The notes beneath the pieces are model-generated. The model saw only the letters and a program-made list of their open reading frames with translations, did no database searches and was not told the origin of the DNA. Positions 36,216-46,548 of a stretch of 64,000 bases of DNA are shown here, piece by piece (within the stretch, counting starts at the first letter, position 1; every line of letters begins with the position of its first letter). Both the position numbers and the translations under genes were made by a program. The stretch lies in contig JAPQWV010000051.1 of NCBI GenBank assembly GCA_027422505.1, forward strand, positions 1,455,501-1,519,500, written 5' to 3'. This DNA comes from Craterostigma plantagineum (lineage: Eukaryota; Streptophyta; Magnoliopsida; Lamiales; Linderniaceae).

Positions 36216-36445
36216 CAATTATTTTGATATGAATTATACCAACAAAATTCGTTATTATACTAAAAATTTGAAACTATACTAGAATTTGTAGAAATTATTT
36301 TCGTTATTGTACCAATAAATAACGCTATTAAAATTATACAACGCGAAATTTGATATTATACCAACCGATTTTGCTATTATACAAGAATTTATACCATATG
36401 TTTCCGTTATTATATCGATAAATAAAGTTATTATATCTTTTATAT
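36205..36445. repeat. Degenerate TTATTATACCAA-type AT-rich repeats
   Basis: Short imperfect copies of (G/C)(T/A)TATTATACCAA and (T/A)ATAAA(T/G)AA follow one another, interrupting the Gypsy relic. The period is irregular, so this is more likely a decayed MITE or minisatellite than a clean tandem array. Confidence 0.45.
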
Positions 36446-36865
36446 CAAAATACTGGACACTTACCGACTGATTTCTGTATTATATGTAAGATAAAATTCT
36501 AAAAGGTTTATAGATCAAGAGCCAAAATTCCAAATATTTATCTTGGTTCTTAAGGAGTAAGGAGTGACCGAGTCATGAATTCAACAGTAAGTCAATAGTC
36601 AAGGCGCTTTTATTTCCTTTTTCTCATTTTATTCTTGGAATGTCTTCGTTGTCGGGCGCCACGTGGAGAAACGAGAGCATTTTCCCTTCCATCCTACGGT
36701 GTTCTTTTCTTACAAACGAGAAAATGCTCAAAAAAAGATGCTCAAAAAGCTCAAACAATAATAATTCTCCCAACTTTAGAAAATGCTCATAAAAAACCTT
36801 ATAAAAAGCAGCGCCTCGGTTGGTTTTCGTAATTGATTACTTTAACCATATCACTTCAACACTAA
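36446..36865. promoter_or_regulatory. Upstream region of kiwellin-like gene, TATA box at 36800
   Basis: TATAAAA at 36800-36806 lies about 60 bases before the start codon at 36866, so the leader is short. A short (A/T)AAATGCTCA(A/T)AAAA motif recurs around 36720-36790. No coding segment is seen. Confidence 0.55.
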
Positions 36866-37396
36866 ATGGCTGTAGCTACAACTCTCTCTAATTTCCCAAC
36901 GGCGGCGGCGATAGCCATCTTCTTCTCACTCCTCCTCATAACCCCAAGAGGCGGCGCCGCCGACAAGTGCCAGCCGTACGGTACACTCTACTGCAGGCGC
37001 GGCTCGTACCCAAGGTTCAGCTGCTCGCCGACGGTCACCTCCTCCACCCCAGCCAAGCTGACGCTCAACGACTTCAGCCCCGGCGGAGACGGCGGAGACC
37101 CGTCGGAGTGCGACGGAAATTACCACAGCAACGGCGAGCTCGTGGTGGCTCTTTCTACGGGGTGGTACGCCGGCGGGTCGAGGTGCTCGAAGATGGTTAG
37201 GATCGTCGCCTCTAATGGGAGGAGCGTCAGGGCGAAGGTGGTCGACGAGTGCGATTCTCAGAATGGGTGCGACGGTGAACACGGCGGTTTGCCGCCGTGC
37301 CGTAATAATATCGTCGATGGGTCCCACGCTGTGTGGAAAGCTTTGGGGTTGAACGAGGATTTGGGAATCGTCGACGTCGCTTGGTCCATGGCTTGA
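36866..37396 (+). CDS. Kiwellin / ripening-related secreted protein
   Basis: Single-exon gene of 176 residues. A hydrophobic signal peptide covers about residues 1-32 ([18 protein letters not shown]) and is followed by a cysteine-rich mature chain. The C-terminal double-psi beta-barrel of the kiwellin/barwin-like fold is recognisable from [40 protein letters not shown] and [15 protein letters not shown]. Kiwellins are apoplastic; some bind pathogen effectors such as chorismate mutase. The gene is GC-rich against an AT-rich background, has a TATA box 60 bases upstream and an AATAAA signal at 37487-37492. No truncation is seen. Confidence 0.9.
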   Translation: MAVATTLSNFPTAAAIAIFFSLLLITPRGGAADKCQPYGTLYCRRGSYPRFSCSPTVTSSTPAKLTLNDFSPGGDGGDPSECDGNYHSNGELVVALSTGWYAGGSRCSKMVRIVASNGRSVRAKVVDECDSQNGCDGEHGGLPPCRNNIVDGSHAVWKALGLNEDLGIVDVAWSMA

Positions 37397-37401
37397 TAAT
37401 A

Positions 37402-37403
<2 letters not shown>

Positions 37404-37432
<29 letters not shown>
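37404..37432. repeat. (TA)n microsatellite in 3-prime UTR
   Basis: About 14 TA repeats just after the kiwellin stop codon. Confidence 0.9.
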
Positions 37433-37435
<3 letters not shown>

Positions 37436-37486
37436 GTGTGTGTGATGTGTATGTTTGTGTAATATTGTTAGTGATAATGGTTTTGT

Positions 37487-37492
37487 AATAAA
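37487..37492 (+). terminator. Polyadenylation signal AATAAA (kiwellin gene)
   Basis: Canonical AATAAA about 90 bases after the stop codon. Confidence 0.6.
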
Positions 37493-37607
37493 AGGGATAT
37501 ATATGTGTCTCTGTGTTGCGTTTCTTGGTGCATTGCTAGCAGAATTTTACCTTTTGTAGCGCAGTAATTATCGGCTTACGTAATGCGAAGTCAATAGCGT
37601 ATACTAA

Positions 37608-37746
37608 GAGCATTTCCAATCGTTAAACTCGTTTCAAATTAAAATGACTATGTTTGAAATATTCACTTCTACATCATCATAGAAATTGTCAATACTGAAA
37701 TTTTAGAATATTTTTCTGAATTTTTCAGTAGGATTGAATATGGTCT
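37608..37746. repeat. Short MITE-like element with degenerate GAGCATCTCCAA-type ends
   Basis: Starts GAGCATTTCCAATCG and ends GGATTGAATATGGTC, an imperfect inverted pair resembling the ends of the larger element at 43511-44016. Internal sequence is AT-rich and non-coding. Confidence 0.35.
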
Positions 37747-38422
37747 TACAGGCTCATATATACATTATTTCCATTTTCTTCCGCAGTCCTGCAATTTTTA
37801 GATTTATTTGGGCTTAACTAAATGGGCCATTAGCCTCTTTCGTGGGCCATAGCTTCGACCCGACCTCTGACCCACGGATCGGCTACGACCGTTCAGATGA
37901 CACGTTGATGAAACTATGGAAATTCATAAACGACAGCCCATGGGCTCATGCTTACGTGGCAGTCACTGAATGGCTAGATCTCAGAACCCACGTGGCGACG
38001 ATCATGTGCGCCATGTGGGACAAATGGAGGACCATGCTTTTGGAATTTTCTATTCTTTTTGTCTTTATATACGTATTTTTTTTTTCAAGTATGATTTAAA
38101 GGGGTAAAAAAAAACAATGCTTTCACATAATCTCTACAGTTTTGGCCACACGACAATTTTAATTTTCATAAATGTGTTTGGCACCGCTTCAAATGATCAT
38201 ATCATGATAATGGTTAGCGAAAATAATTTATCTAAATTCGAATATCTATCCGCAACAATATTAATATATTTAATCACGCATTAAAAATAAAGATTTTGCG
38301 AAGTATATATATGATATGCGAGCCAACCCTCTCAGAAGCATCACCGAAGTGTATGTATAAGAAAGCGACCGTTCATTCAAACATTCAGACAAGAGCCACA
38401 TGAAAAACATATTACATGTGTG

Positions 38423-38456
<34 letters not shown>

Positions 38457-38475
38457 TTTTTTGAAGACAAGGCCA
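37747..38475. promoter_or_regulatory. Possible promoter region of MIR530, with ACGTGGC motifs and a 32-A run
   Basis: Two TGGGCC site-II motifs (about 37824 and 37843) and two ACGTGGC ABRE-like cores (about 37954 and 37989) are present. A 32-base poly(A) tract occupies 38423-38454, directly before the MIR530 hairpin. A 258-base open frame at 37842-38099 has no recognisable domain and is not called as a gene. Confidence 0.35.
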
Positions 38476-38614
38476 TCCAAGTGTAGTGTTAATTTGCATT
38501 TACACCTGCACCTTCATGTATAGTAAGCACTTATTTATTTATTTAAAGTGACAGAAAGAAAAATAAAAGCTTTGAAGAAGGTGCAGGTGTATATGCAAAT
38601 CAATGACACCTTGG
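38476..38614 (+). ncRNA. MIR530: MIR530 precursor hairpin
   Basis: The 5-prime arm holds TGCATTTACACCTGCACCTT (38495-38514). It matches the miR530 sequence as I remember it (TGCATTTGCACCTGCACCTT) at 19 of 20 positions. The 3-prime arm (38578-38597) is complementary to it except for one internal mismatch. Pairing continues below the duplex (CCAAGTGTAGTGTTAATT against AATCAATGACACCTTGG), with an AT-rich terminal loop of about 60 nt, giving a normal plant pre-miRNA shape. miR530 is a conserved but low-abundance plant microRNA; PLUS3-domain transcription-factor targets have been described. Orientation follows from the mature strand being on the 5-prime arm. It lies about 110 bases upstream of the glyoxalase gene and could share its promoter region. 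Confidence 0.78.
38495..38514 (+). ncRNA. miR530: Predicted mature miR530 (5p)
   Basis: 20-nt segment differing from the canonical sequence only at position 8 (A instead of G). It starts with U in RNA form, as expected for AGO1 loading. Confidence 0.7.
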
Positions 38615-38722
38615 TGATATTATGAAGACGTCTGAATCTTTTTCATGATATGTTTGTGTGATTTTCTCTAAGGAAAACAAGTCTCTTGTCTAAGTAAACT
38701 CTCCCTCGCTACCTCCCACCAA

Positions 38723-40373
38723 ATGGCGATTCGCTTCCTCATCATCACCGCCTTGGCCTGCCTCGCCGCCGCCGTGCTCCTCCGTGGCTTATGGTCTCCG
38801 GCGAAGGTGGTCCCTAAAATGGTTACTGAACTCGACGGCAGAGAGTCGCCGGAGAACAACCCTGGCCTGCACACAACTCTCGATGATGCCACTAAAGGAT
38901 ACTTTTTGCAGCACACTGTAAGAATATTTTCATTTATCTACTCGGATATGTATGATTTTATTTTTAATTTATTGTAATGACGACTTCCTTTTTTTTTTTA
39001 TGTTAGACGATTAGAGTGAAGGATCCTAAAGCCACTCTTGATTTCTACTCTCGCATCTTGGGCATGAAGTTATAAGACATCTTACTTTCTTTTGTTTTGT
39101 AGTAACTTAGCTTTTATTGCATGGTTATAATATTATTTATTACTAATCACTATTATTTATTATTATTCATGGAACAGGTTGATAAAGCGGTTGGACTTTA
39201 CAGAGATGAAAGCTTCACTATACTTCTTGGCTTACGAGGTATGTTTATATATATACACAATATATATATATATATATAATATTCACCTATATAAATACTA
39301 TTTAATCATCAATATAATGCGTATAATATCATTTCCAGGACTTGTCTTCGGTTCCTAGTGATCCCATCGAGCGAACTAAATGGACCGTTGGTAGAAAAGC
39401 CACACTCGAATTCACACAGTACGGAATCAATTTAAATCTCATCTTAACTATTACTTTTGTTACCTAGTATAATATTTCCTATACTTTTTCCTTTGGGGAC
39501 TTCAACTTTCAGGCTCCATCAGAAGTTTCGTTTAGCATTCAGGCGATGTCAGGAAAAAAAAAATAGTTTTAAAGACCTGATTTCTGCAGTACCACTTCAT
39601 TTCTCCGAAATAACAATATGCTGAAATTTGTAACACAAAGCGATCATCCAGTACCCGTTAATGGTCATCCGATACAAGTTCATTTCTGCAGTACTATTTC
39701 ATTGTTCTGAAATAACGATATGTTGAGAGCTTGTAAGACAAAACGATCATCCTATACCAATTCATATAACTTTTATATCACCTTTTTAATTAGGTCCTTA
39801 TCTCTAAATTTTACTGAAAATGGGTCATTTAAATTAAAGTTTTTTCTGATAGTTTGAATCTTAAATATACTTCTGACGGACCTGAATTCATATATACCAT
39901 TTTCTTTTTATTGCAGTTACTGGGGAACTGAGTCAAATCCCGAGTTTAAGGGCTATCATGACGGAAACTCAGATCCTTTAGGTTTTGGTAAGTTTTAATA
40001 TCAATAAACATGTATAAGTTTTTATTTATGTTGAGAGTGAACGTGTAATAAAAACTATATGGTGTTCTCTTTTTTGCAGGTCACTTGGGAATTGCCGTGA
40101 ATGATGTGTATAAGGCATGCGAGAGGTTCGAGTCTTTGGGAGTTGAGTTCGTGAAGAAGCCTAACGATGGTCATAAGATATAAGCAATTAATTCTTTAAA
40201 TATTTCTTGATTTAAATATATTTATTTAAAAAATTTATTATAACATATTTGATTTGTTTGTTGCAGGAGAGGTCAAAGGTATAGCATTTATAAAGGATCC
40301 TGATGGATACTGGATTGAGATCTACGATCAAGATGGAATTGCTAAAATAGTGGATAACCTTAAAGCTGCTTGA
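38723..40373 (+). CDS. GLYI: Glyoxalase I (lactoylglutathione lyase), tandem copy 1
   Basis: Exons 38723-38917, 39007-39068, 39178-39238, 39339-39418, 39917-39987, 40080-40169 and 40267-40373 give 221 residues. It isomerises the methylglyoxal-glutathione hemithioacetal to S-lactoylglutathione. Metal ligands by alignment with human GLO1 are H64 (LQHTTIRV), E130 (ATLEFTH), H158 (GFGHLGI) and E204 (WIEIYD). The first is Gln in human and most plant enzymes, while E. coli GlxI has His at this place. Residues 1-24 ([20 protein letters not shown]) form a hydrophobic signal-anchor, unlike cytosolic forms, so ER or membrane attachment is likely. Intron 4 carries a repeat element (39494-39890). Copy 2 follows 1.3 kb downstream with the same exon layout. 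Confidence 0.93.
39494..39890. mobile_element. MITE-like element in intron 4 of GLYI copy 1
   Basis: Contains two diverged copies of a unit with AATATG(C/T)TGA and TTGTAA(C/G)ACAAA(G/A)CGATCATCC. The same motifs occur in reverse orientation in intron 5 of GLYI copy 2 (42718-43108). The ends are degenerate here, so boundaries are approximate. Confidence 0.6.
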
Positions 40374-41086
40374 TTGAAGTAATATTTATTATTTTAAACG
40401 GCAAAATTGGTTGTAAAATGAATTTATAATAAAGAAATAAATTTTAAATTAAGACATAAAAGTGTTTAGAAATTTTAAGTATTTAGTAAAGCGTATTAAT
40501 TTTAAGAAATTAAGAAACTACTGCTAATGCAATTTTTTTCATAACGAAATACACAAACAACTATGACCTGAAAAACTATAAAGAAAATAAAAAAAAAAAA
40601 AAAAAAGAGTTGAACAATAACATGTGGTTTGACTTGACTTCCCAAACAGCCTATAGTGGAAGAAATAAAATCGATCAAGTAATAAGTAGACGACAAATCT
40701 TATCATTTAGGAATGGACGCCGTTTAAGGTTTTTGCACTCATATTAAGAAATAGAATAAAATATCAAATATACCCCTAATTAATTGCTTAAGATTATTTA
40801 ATATATTCCATTTAATAATATTTAAAAGGGTAAAAGTGGAAATGTTAAATATTTGTCTTGAAATCTGGAAAACGACAACTAATTAGAAACAAAATTAAAG
40901 AGCTAAAATGATATGTAAATAAAATCGGAGGATATCGTAATTTGAATTATTTTTGGATTCAATACAATACAGTTTACGGAGTGTACATTCATGCGCAGCC
41001 TCTCATTTTTGACTGAAGTTGTCATAGACTCATAGGATTATGGGATGAAAGGAAATAATTGATTTAATCATTAAAAATATCAAATA
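40374..41086. other. Spacer between tandem glyoxalase genes
   Basis: AT-rich 3-prime region of GLYI copy 1 with an 18-A run near 40589-40606; no coding segment seen. Confidence 0.5.
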
Positions 41087-41499
41087 GGCAAAATTATAAA
41101 ATTAGGTCAGTAAGTATACAAGTTTTCGTTTTTGGGTCACTATGTTAGATAATTGCAAAAGTAGGTCACTAACTTTCATGTGAAAACAATTTTGGGCCAT
41201 TTTTCAATTTTAGGTTATTAAGAATATATATTTTCGATTTTGGGTCACTAAGTTTAGATTTTTTCAATTTTGGGTCACTATATTTATAACATTAGTACCA
41301 AATTAGTCACCCAAAATTGAAAAAAAATGGTAAACTTAGTGACCCAAAATCGAAAAAATATATTCTTAGTGACCTAAAATTGAAAATGACCCAAAATTGT
41401 TTTCACATGAAATTAGTGACCTACTTTTGTAATTATCAAAAATAGTGACCAAAAAATGGAAATATGTATACTTAGTGAACTAATTTTATAATTTACCCA
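41087..41499. mobile_element. Fold-back MITE with about 185-bp inverted arms
   Basis: The left arm (41087 to about 41275) and right arm (about 41310-41499) are reverse complements over nearly their full length. They are built from several TTTTGGGTCACTAA-type units, giving a long hairpin with a short loop. The ends read GGCAAAATTATAAAATTAG and, inverted, GGTAAATTATAAAATTAG. An 8-bp direct repeat, ATCAAATA, flanks the element (41079-41086 and 41500-41507). It has no coding capacity. The 8-bp duplication suggests mobilisation by a hAT-like or Mutator-like transposase. Confidence 0.85.
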
Positions 41500-41604
41500 A
41501 TCAAATAAAACATAATTAAAACAAACAGTAGGAAGGAAATACCGCAACAACTTTGAAATTGAAAGTCCACCAAAGGATGCTCACTTTCTAAAGGTAAACC
41601 AAAT

Positions 41605-41635
<31 letters not shown>

Positions 41636-41696
41636 CAAATCAAATAGGGTCTTCACCATCTTTATATTGGGACTCTCTCTCTCTCTCTCTGTGAAA

Positions 41697-43403
41697 ATGG
41701 CGATCAGGTTTATAACGATCACCGCCGTGTTCTGCCTTGCCATCGCCGTGTGGCTCCGTGGTATCTGGTCGCCGGCGCCGCCGGAGCTCCGAAGTAGGTA
41801 CGCCGGGAAAGAGTCGCCTGAGAACAACCCCGGCCTCCACACCACCGTTGATAGTGCCACCGCTGGATATTTTATGCAACAAATTGTAAGCTTTTTTTTC
41901 ACTCAAATTGGTAATTTCATGAAATTTCGATTTATTTATTATATATAACATTTGTAACAATCAGATGCTTCGAGTGAAGGATCCCAAAGCCAGTCTTGAT
42001 TTTTACACACGCATAATGGGCATGTCGTAAGTACAATTACTATTTTTTGTTATGATTACATTTTAATATATTGTATTTAATTTTTTCTCTTCAAATAAAC
42101 AGATTGATTAAGCGGTTCGATAATCCCGATCAGAAGTCCACTTTATACTTCCTCGGGTACGAGGTAATCGACATCAATCATAATTTGTGAAACATGTTAA
42201 ATGAGTCTAATTAGCCATTACACAAAGCCTACAAACATTAATATTAATCATGAATATAAAATACGTTAATATTATTAAAATTTTAAAGAGGCCGGTGTTT
42301 TTCCGGCTCGATTAATGGATTTATTATTTTATCGTGCATGGGGTCCACTTTTACATTTTTTTAATTTAATAATTAATTACAGGATTTGTCGTCCGCTCCT
42401 AGCGATCCCATCGAGCGATCAAAATGGACAGTAGAGAGAAAAGCTACGCTTGAGCTAGCACAGTAATTAATTAATTAATTAATTCAAATTCCCCATCTTA
42501 ATTTAATTTTTTTTCTTATTCATAACAAATACTTAAAAAAATTATAATAATCAACTTTCAGTTACTGGGGCACCGAGTCCGACCCGGAATTCAAAGGCTA
42601 TCACGATGGGAACTCTCACCCTTTAGGTTTCGGTATGTTAACGAATTGAAACTCCTAACAAATATTGCTTTGCTCTACCTACTACAATTTAATAATGTAT
42701 ACATGTCAATTTTTTCTAGGGTCAATTCGAAATCAGGCCCCATTAAGAGTTTGATTTCGAATTCAGGACTTGTTTGAGAATTTTTTAGGTTAAATGACCC
42801 ATTTTTTGTGGTGTAAAAACGTGGTATGAAAGATATATGAATTGGTATAGAATGATCGTTTTGTGTTACAAATTTCAACATACTGGTATGACAAAGCAAT
42901 GAATTGGTACTGCAGAAAATAAACTGGTATCTGATAATCATAAACTGGTACGGAATTATGGTTTTGTGTTACAAAATTTGAACATACTGGTATGAAAGAA
43001 CAATAAAGTGGTATTTGCAGAAAATAGGTCCTTAAAACTAAATTTTTTGCCAAGAGGGTCTGAATCCTAAACGATAGTTATGTGGGGGCCTGAAATGAAA
43101 ATGACCCTTTCTTCTATGATTTGTTTAATGCAGGACACATAGGTATTACGGTGGACGATGTATACAAGGCGTGCGAAAGATTTGAATCTTTAGGGGTAAA
43201 CTTCATAAAGAAGCCTACCGAAGGTATTTAATTTAATCTCAATAATATGGCATTACATATATATAATTAATTTAGACAATGTAATAATAATTACAGGTGC
43301 TATTAAGGGTGTTGCATTTATTAAAGATCCGGATGGTTACAAGATTGAAGTGTTTGACCCGATTAGGACTGCTAAGATAATTGCAGATTTGGGGTCAGCT
43401 TAG
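41697..43403 (+). CDS. GLYI: Glyoxalase I (lactoylglutathione lyase), tandem copy 2
   Basis: Exons 41697-41885, 41965-42026, 42103-42163, 42383-42462, 42562-42632, 43134-43223 and 43297-43403 give 219 residues. Exons 2-7 have the same lengths as in copy 1 (62, 61, 80, 71, 90, 107 nt), proving a tandem duplication. Predicted metal ligands are Q62 (YFMQQI then MLRV), E128, H156 and E202; this copy keeps the Gln of eukaryotic enzymes. The hydrophobic N-terminus ([20 protein letters not shown]) is shared with copy 1. The substrate-loop [15 protein letters not shown] differs from [15 protein letters not shown] in copy 1, and the C-terminal KIEVFD replaces WIEIYD, so the copies have diverged at the active-site edge. 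Confidence 0.93.
42718..43108. mobile_element. MITE in intron 5 of GLYI copy 2
   Basis: The element starts AGGGTCAATTCGAAATCAGG and ends with the inverted equivalent (CCTGAAATGAAAATGACCCT), about 391 bp. Inside are repeated segments with GGTAT(G/A)A, CATACTGGTATGA and TTTTGTGTTACAAA. It is related, in opposite orientation, to the repeat in intron 4 of copy 1. No coding capacity. Confidence 0.75.
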
Positions 43404-43510
43404 TTTTTTTCTTTTTTCGAATCTGATTTAGTAATAATAAAATGATTTGCACAATTATTCGTCAAAGAGTCGAATCATATCGCCATTATAAAATCGTAGG
43501 GGCCCCGTAA

Positions 43511-44016
43511 GAGCATCTCCAACCGAACTGCAAAACCAAATAAAATTCCTAAATTTACTCCAATCGAATCCAAAAACCAAACTCAGATGGGATTTTCGAT
43601 TTCTCTCTCCTAAAAAAGGCATATATGAGATGATGTGCCCCTTTATTTGTTTTAAATTGCATAAAAGTCCTTATAATTTTGTATGACTATTTTTTTTATA
43701 TGCATCTTGAATTATATAATTTTGTAATTGTCATATTTCTAATTAACATATTTCGATGCTTTTATATTTATAAATAATAATTTATTAATAATTCTATTAA
43801 CTTGATCATATCTAAAATAATATTAGTAGTCTAATTTACGAAGTTTTAAAATATGTCGGTATTATTGAAATTTTGTGAAAATTGGTGCGAAAGGAAATAT
43901 TGCAGGAATATTCTTTTGAGTTTGAGAATGAGTTTAACGGTTGGAGATGAATTATTGCATTTTGAGTTTGAGAATGAGTTTGAGTTTGAGAATGCATTTT
44001 CCGGTTGGAGATGGTC
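43511..44016. mobile_element. MITE-like element with GAGCATCTCCAACC inverted ends
   Basis: The left end GAGCATCTCCAACCG and right end CGGTTGGAGATGGTC form an imperfect inverted repeat. Near the right end, the motif GAGTTTGAGAATGAGTTT recurs (about 43915-44000), with an extra internal CGGTTGGAGATGA at 43938. I found no clear target duplication, so the class is uncertain. Related fragments occur at 37608-37746 and 23272-23475. Confidence 0.55.
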
Positions 44017-44087
44017 GAACACGTACGAATGAAAATTCAAACCAAGCTAGCAAATGAATTTGTTGAGAATATAATATAGTCAATACA

Positions 44088-44578
44088 CAGTAAAACCTCT
44101 ATACATTATACTCTATAATTAATAAACTCTTTAAAATAATAAAATCTTTCGGGTCCGACTTGAGCCTTTGTAAAAAAATCATCGAATAATATAATAATTT
44201 TTTTGGGAAATTCCTTTATAAATATTAGGTCTCATTTAAACTCTAAATTAATAATTGGTAAAAATTACAATAATTTGCTAGAATAAGAATCTATTTATTA
44301 CTAGATTTTCTTAATATCCGCACCCTTCTGAATGTTGTCTGAACGATACTCAATGATATTCGATGGCATTTGATAGTGTACCTTTACTAATTTTCAAACA
44401 ATATTTTTCACTAATTCACACTTGTAAATCGCTTTGAGTATATGAATATACTTAAATTTGTTGGATTTAAAGAGTCTCTCTTTTAATTAATAAAATATAA
44501 ATTTATGAAATACTAATATATCTCTAAACTAATAAAATTCGATGGTCCCAATGATATTAATTTATAGGGGTTTTACTG
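44088..44578. mobile_element. Emigrant/Lemi-type (pogo-like) MITE
   Basis: 491-bp AT-rich element. The left end CAGTAAAACCTCTATA and inverted right end CAGTAAAACCCCTATAAATT match the known terminal repeat of plant Emigrant/Lemi1 (Tc1-mariner, pogo) MITEs. The right flank is TA as expected; the left flank is CA, probably a mutated TA. It is non-coding. Confidence 0.85.
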
Positions 44579-44669
44579 TATACGAAGTTTAGCATGATTG
44601 ATTATAACTGATCGACATAAGAATCTAAAACAGATTTGCTATTTGAAAATAAAATGATTTCCAAATGAT

Positions 44670-45170
44670 CAGGGGCGGAGCTAGGAGATAATTTGAGGGT
44701 AGGCCAATTATTAAAAAAAATATAAGACGAAATAATATATAGTATGTGATAAAAAAAAAATTACATGGCAAATTATAATTGTTTTTTGTTTTACAAGTCT
44801 CCATAGAAATCATTGTATGATAAATGACAAAATAATTGGATATATTAGGTGAAAATTCTGACATACTGGATAAAACAACCATATAATAATTTGATTATTT
44901 TTCCCGGACCTATACTATTTTTGTTAATGTGCAATGATGGTGGATTCTATGTCTCTTGAAATCATCTGTCCGATATTTAGAAAGATAATCAATTACTTCC
45001 ATAAAGAGACTTTAATATAATTTATACAATAAAAGAATTGCTTATCAAGTAAAGAGACTTCATTTATGTGTTATGAATAGGAGGAAAATTACTATCTTAC
45101 CATAAAACTACTATACAAATTAGTTAATCAATTAGATTTATATGCACAAGGTGGCCGACGGGGCCTTCAC

Positions 45171-45206
<36 letters not shown>

Positions 45207-45271
45207 TAAGAAAAAATAAAATTTCAGGGTAGGCAAGTGCCTACCCTAGGCACAAGGTGGCTCCGCCCATG
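44670..45271. mobile_element. Non-autonomous hAT element
   Basis: 602 bp with terminal repeats CAGGGGCGGAGC and, inverted, CATGGGCGGAGC, flanked by the 8-bp duplication CAAATGAT (44662-44669 and 45272-45279). Subterminal AGGGTAGGC motifs occur near both ends. A (TA)n tract (about 45176-45203) lies inside. No transposase. Confidence 0.88.
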
Positions 45272-45279
45272 CAAATGAT

Positions 45280-46092
45280 GTTTGCAACATGACAATTTTA
45301 TAGATTGAGCTAGAATGATTTTCTACAGCACAAATGATACAGAAATTTATTGTAGGACGTTGACATTATTTAGAGTAATTTGTAAAATATTGTATATAGG
45401 TCACTCTATATGATTATTATATTATATTGCACCTCCCTCGTCATCACAAACAGGAATGATAAGTGAACTAATTACTTCGGAAATAAATGGTGCATAATAC
45501 AACTATTTTATTACCGATCTACAGTAATTCTGCATCATTGAAGGTGATTAATACATAAAGTAACTAAATAAATATATCATATTTTTTTTTTAGAAAAAAA
45601 ACAGTAATCGTCGACGTCACCAAATTTTGCTTGTCCCGTTATGAAAAAAATCATGCAACGCTTTGGGATCGCAAGAATTAAATCTTCTGTTTTAATGAAA
45701 ATCCATCACTATAGTTTTTCCTAATCTCCCAACGGAATCGAAATAAAGTTCGTATATTTACATACGTATAAAGTGACATTTTCTCATCTTCTTATAATAC
45801 TAATATCCTTCCCTTCACATTCCATAACGAGCAAATCCCAACCAACAAATCTTATTTCCTATGCGTGAAAGCATCACATATAATTGTTCCAAGCGATTTC
45901 TGTCTTTTAGTGAAAAAACCATGAAAAAAAGTAGAAGAAATTAACTTATAAAGAAAGCTCTTACCTCAATATCATTTCTCATGTGAGGTCTACATCGATT
46001 TGTTTGATTTTTTCCTATATATATATATATATACCAATCCATATCACCCTATTAATAGTCGTGCAAATGCAATAATCTCATAAATATATTAT
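45280..46092 (+). promoter_or_regulatory. Spacer and putative promoter of XTH gene
   Basis: AT-rich sequence without coding segments. A TATATATATATATATA stretch at about 46016-46033 lies 60-75 bases upstream of the XTH start and may act as the TATA region. Confidence 0.4.
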
Positions 46093-46502
46093 ATGGCTTC
46101 CCTTGTTTCTTTGATATATTTTCTAATAATCTTCCCTATGATAAATATATATGCCGAATCTCCACCATCACCTGGTTATTACCCAAGTTCGAGGATTCCA
46201 TCAATAAGGTTCGATCAAGAATTCAAAAATCTTTGGAGTCCTCAACATCAAAGAGTAGACGACCATGGAAGAACTCTTACTATTTGGCTTGATCGAACTT
46301 CAGGTAATAAAATGTGTGTGTATATATCATGTAAATGATCGCCCGTTATGCAATAATTTGTAATAAATATTGTATATTTTTCATTTATGTTTTTCTCTTA
46401 GGAAGTGGATATAAATCACAAAACCGTTACTCATCTGGCTATTTTGGGGCTGATATTAAGCTCCAAGCTCGTTATACTGCTGGAGTTATTACATCTTTCT
46501 AT
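46093..46502 (+). CDS. XTH: Xyloglucan endotransglucosylase/hydrolase, exons 1-2 only
   Basis: Exons 46093-46303 and 46402-46502 encode a signal peptide (MASLVSLIYFLIIFPM) and the N-terminal beta-sandwich of a GH16 XTH. Motifs include SPGYYPSSRIPSIRFDQEF, LWSPQHQRVD, TIWLDRTSGSGYKS, SGYFGADIKLQ and YTAGVITSFY. The YYPSSR/QHQR pattern fits group III XTHs (XTH31/32-like). The second exon ends at a good donor (TAT|GTAAGA), but only 46 bases of intron 2 remain before the first LTR of the retrotransposon array at 46549. The catalytic exon (DEIDFEFLG-type motif) is not in the window and would lie beyond the array. Either the gene survives with a giant intron or it is disrupted. Confidence 0.88.
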
Positions 46503-46548
46503 GTAAGACAAGATTATTTATTTCCAAATACTAATACTTAAAGACGTG

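Noticed and set aside
37842..38099. Open frame of 85 codons after the kiwellin gene
   Set aside because: No recognisable domain and no clear splice partners; it lies in a GC-richer patch with ABRE-like motifs that looks regulatory.
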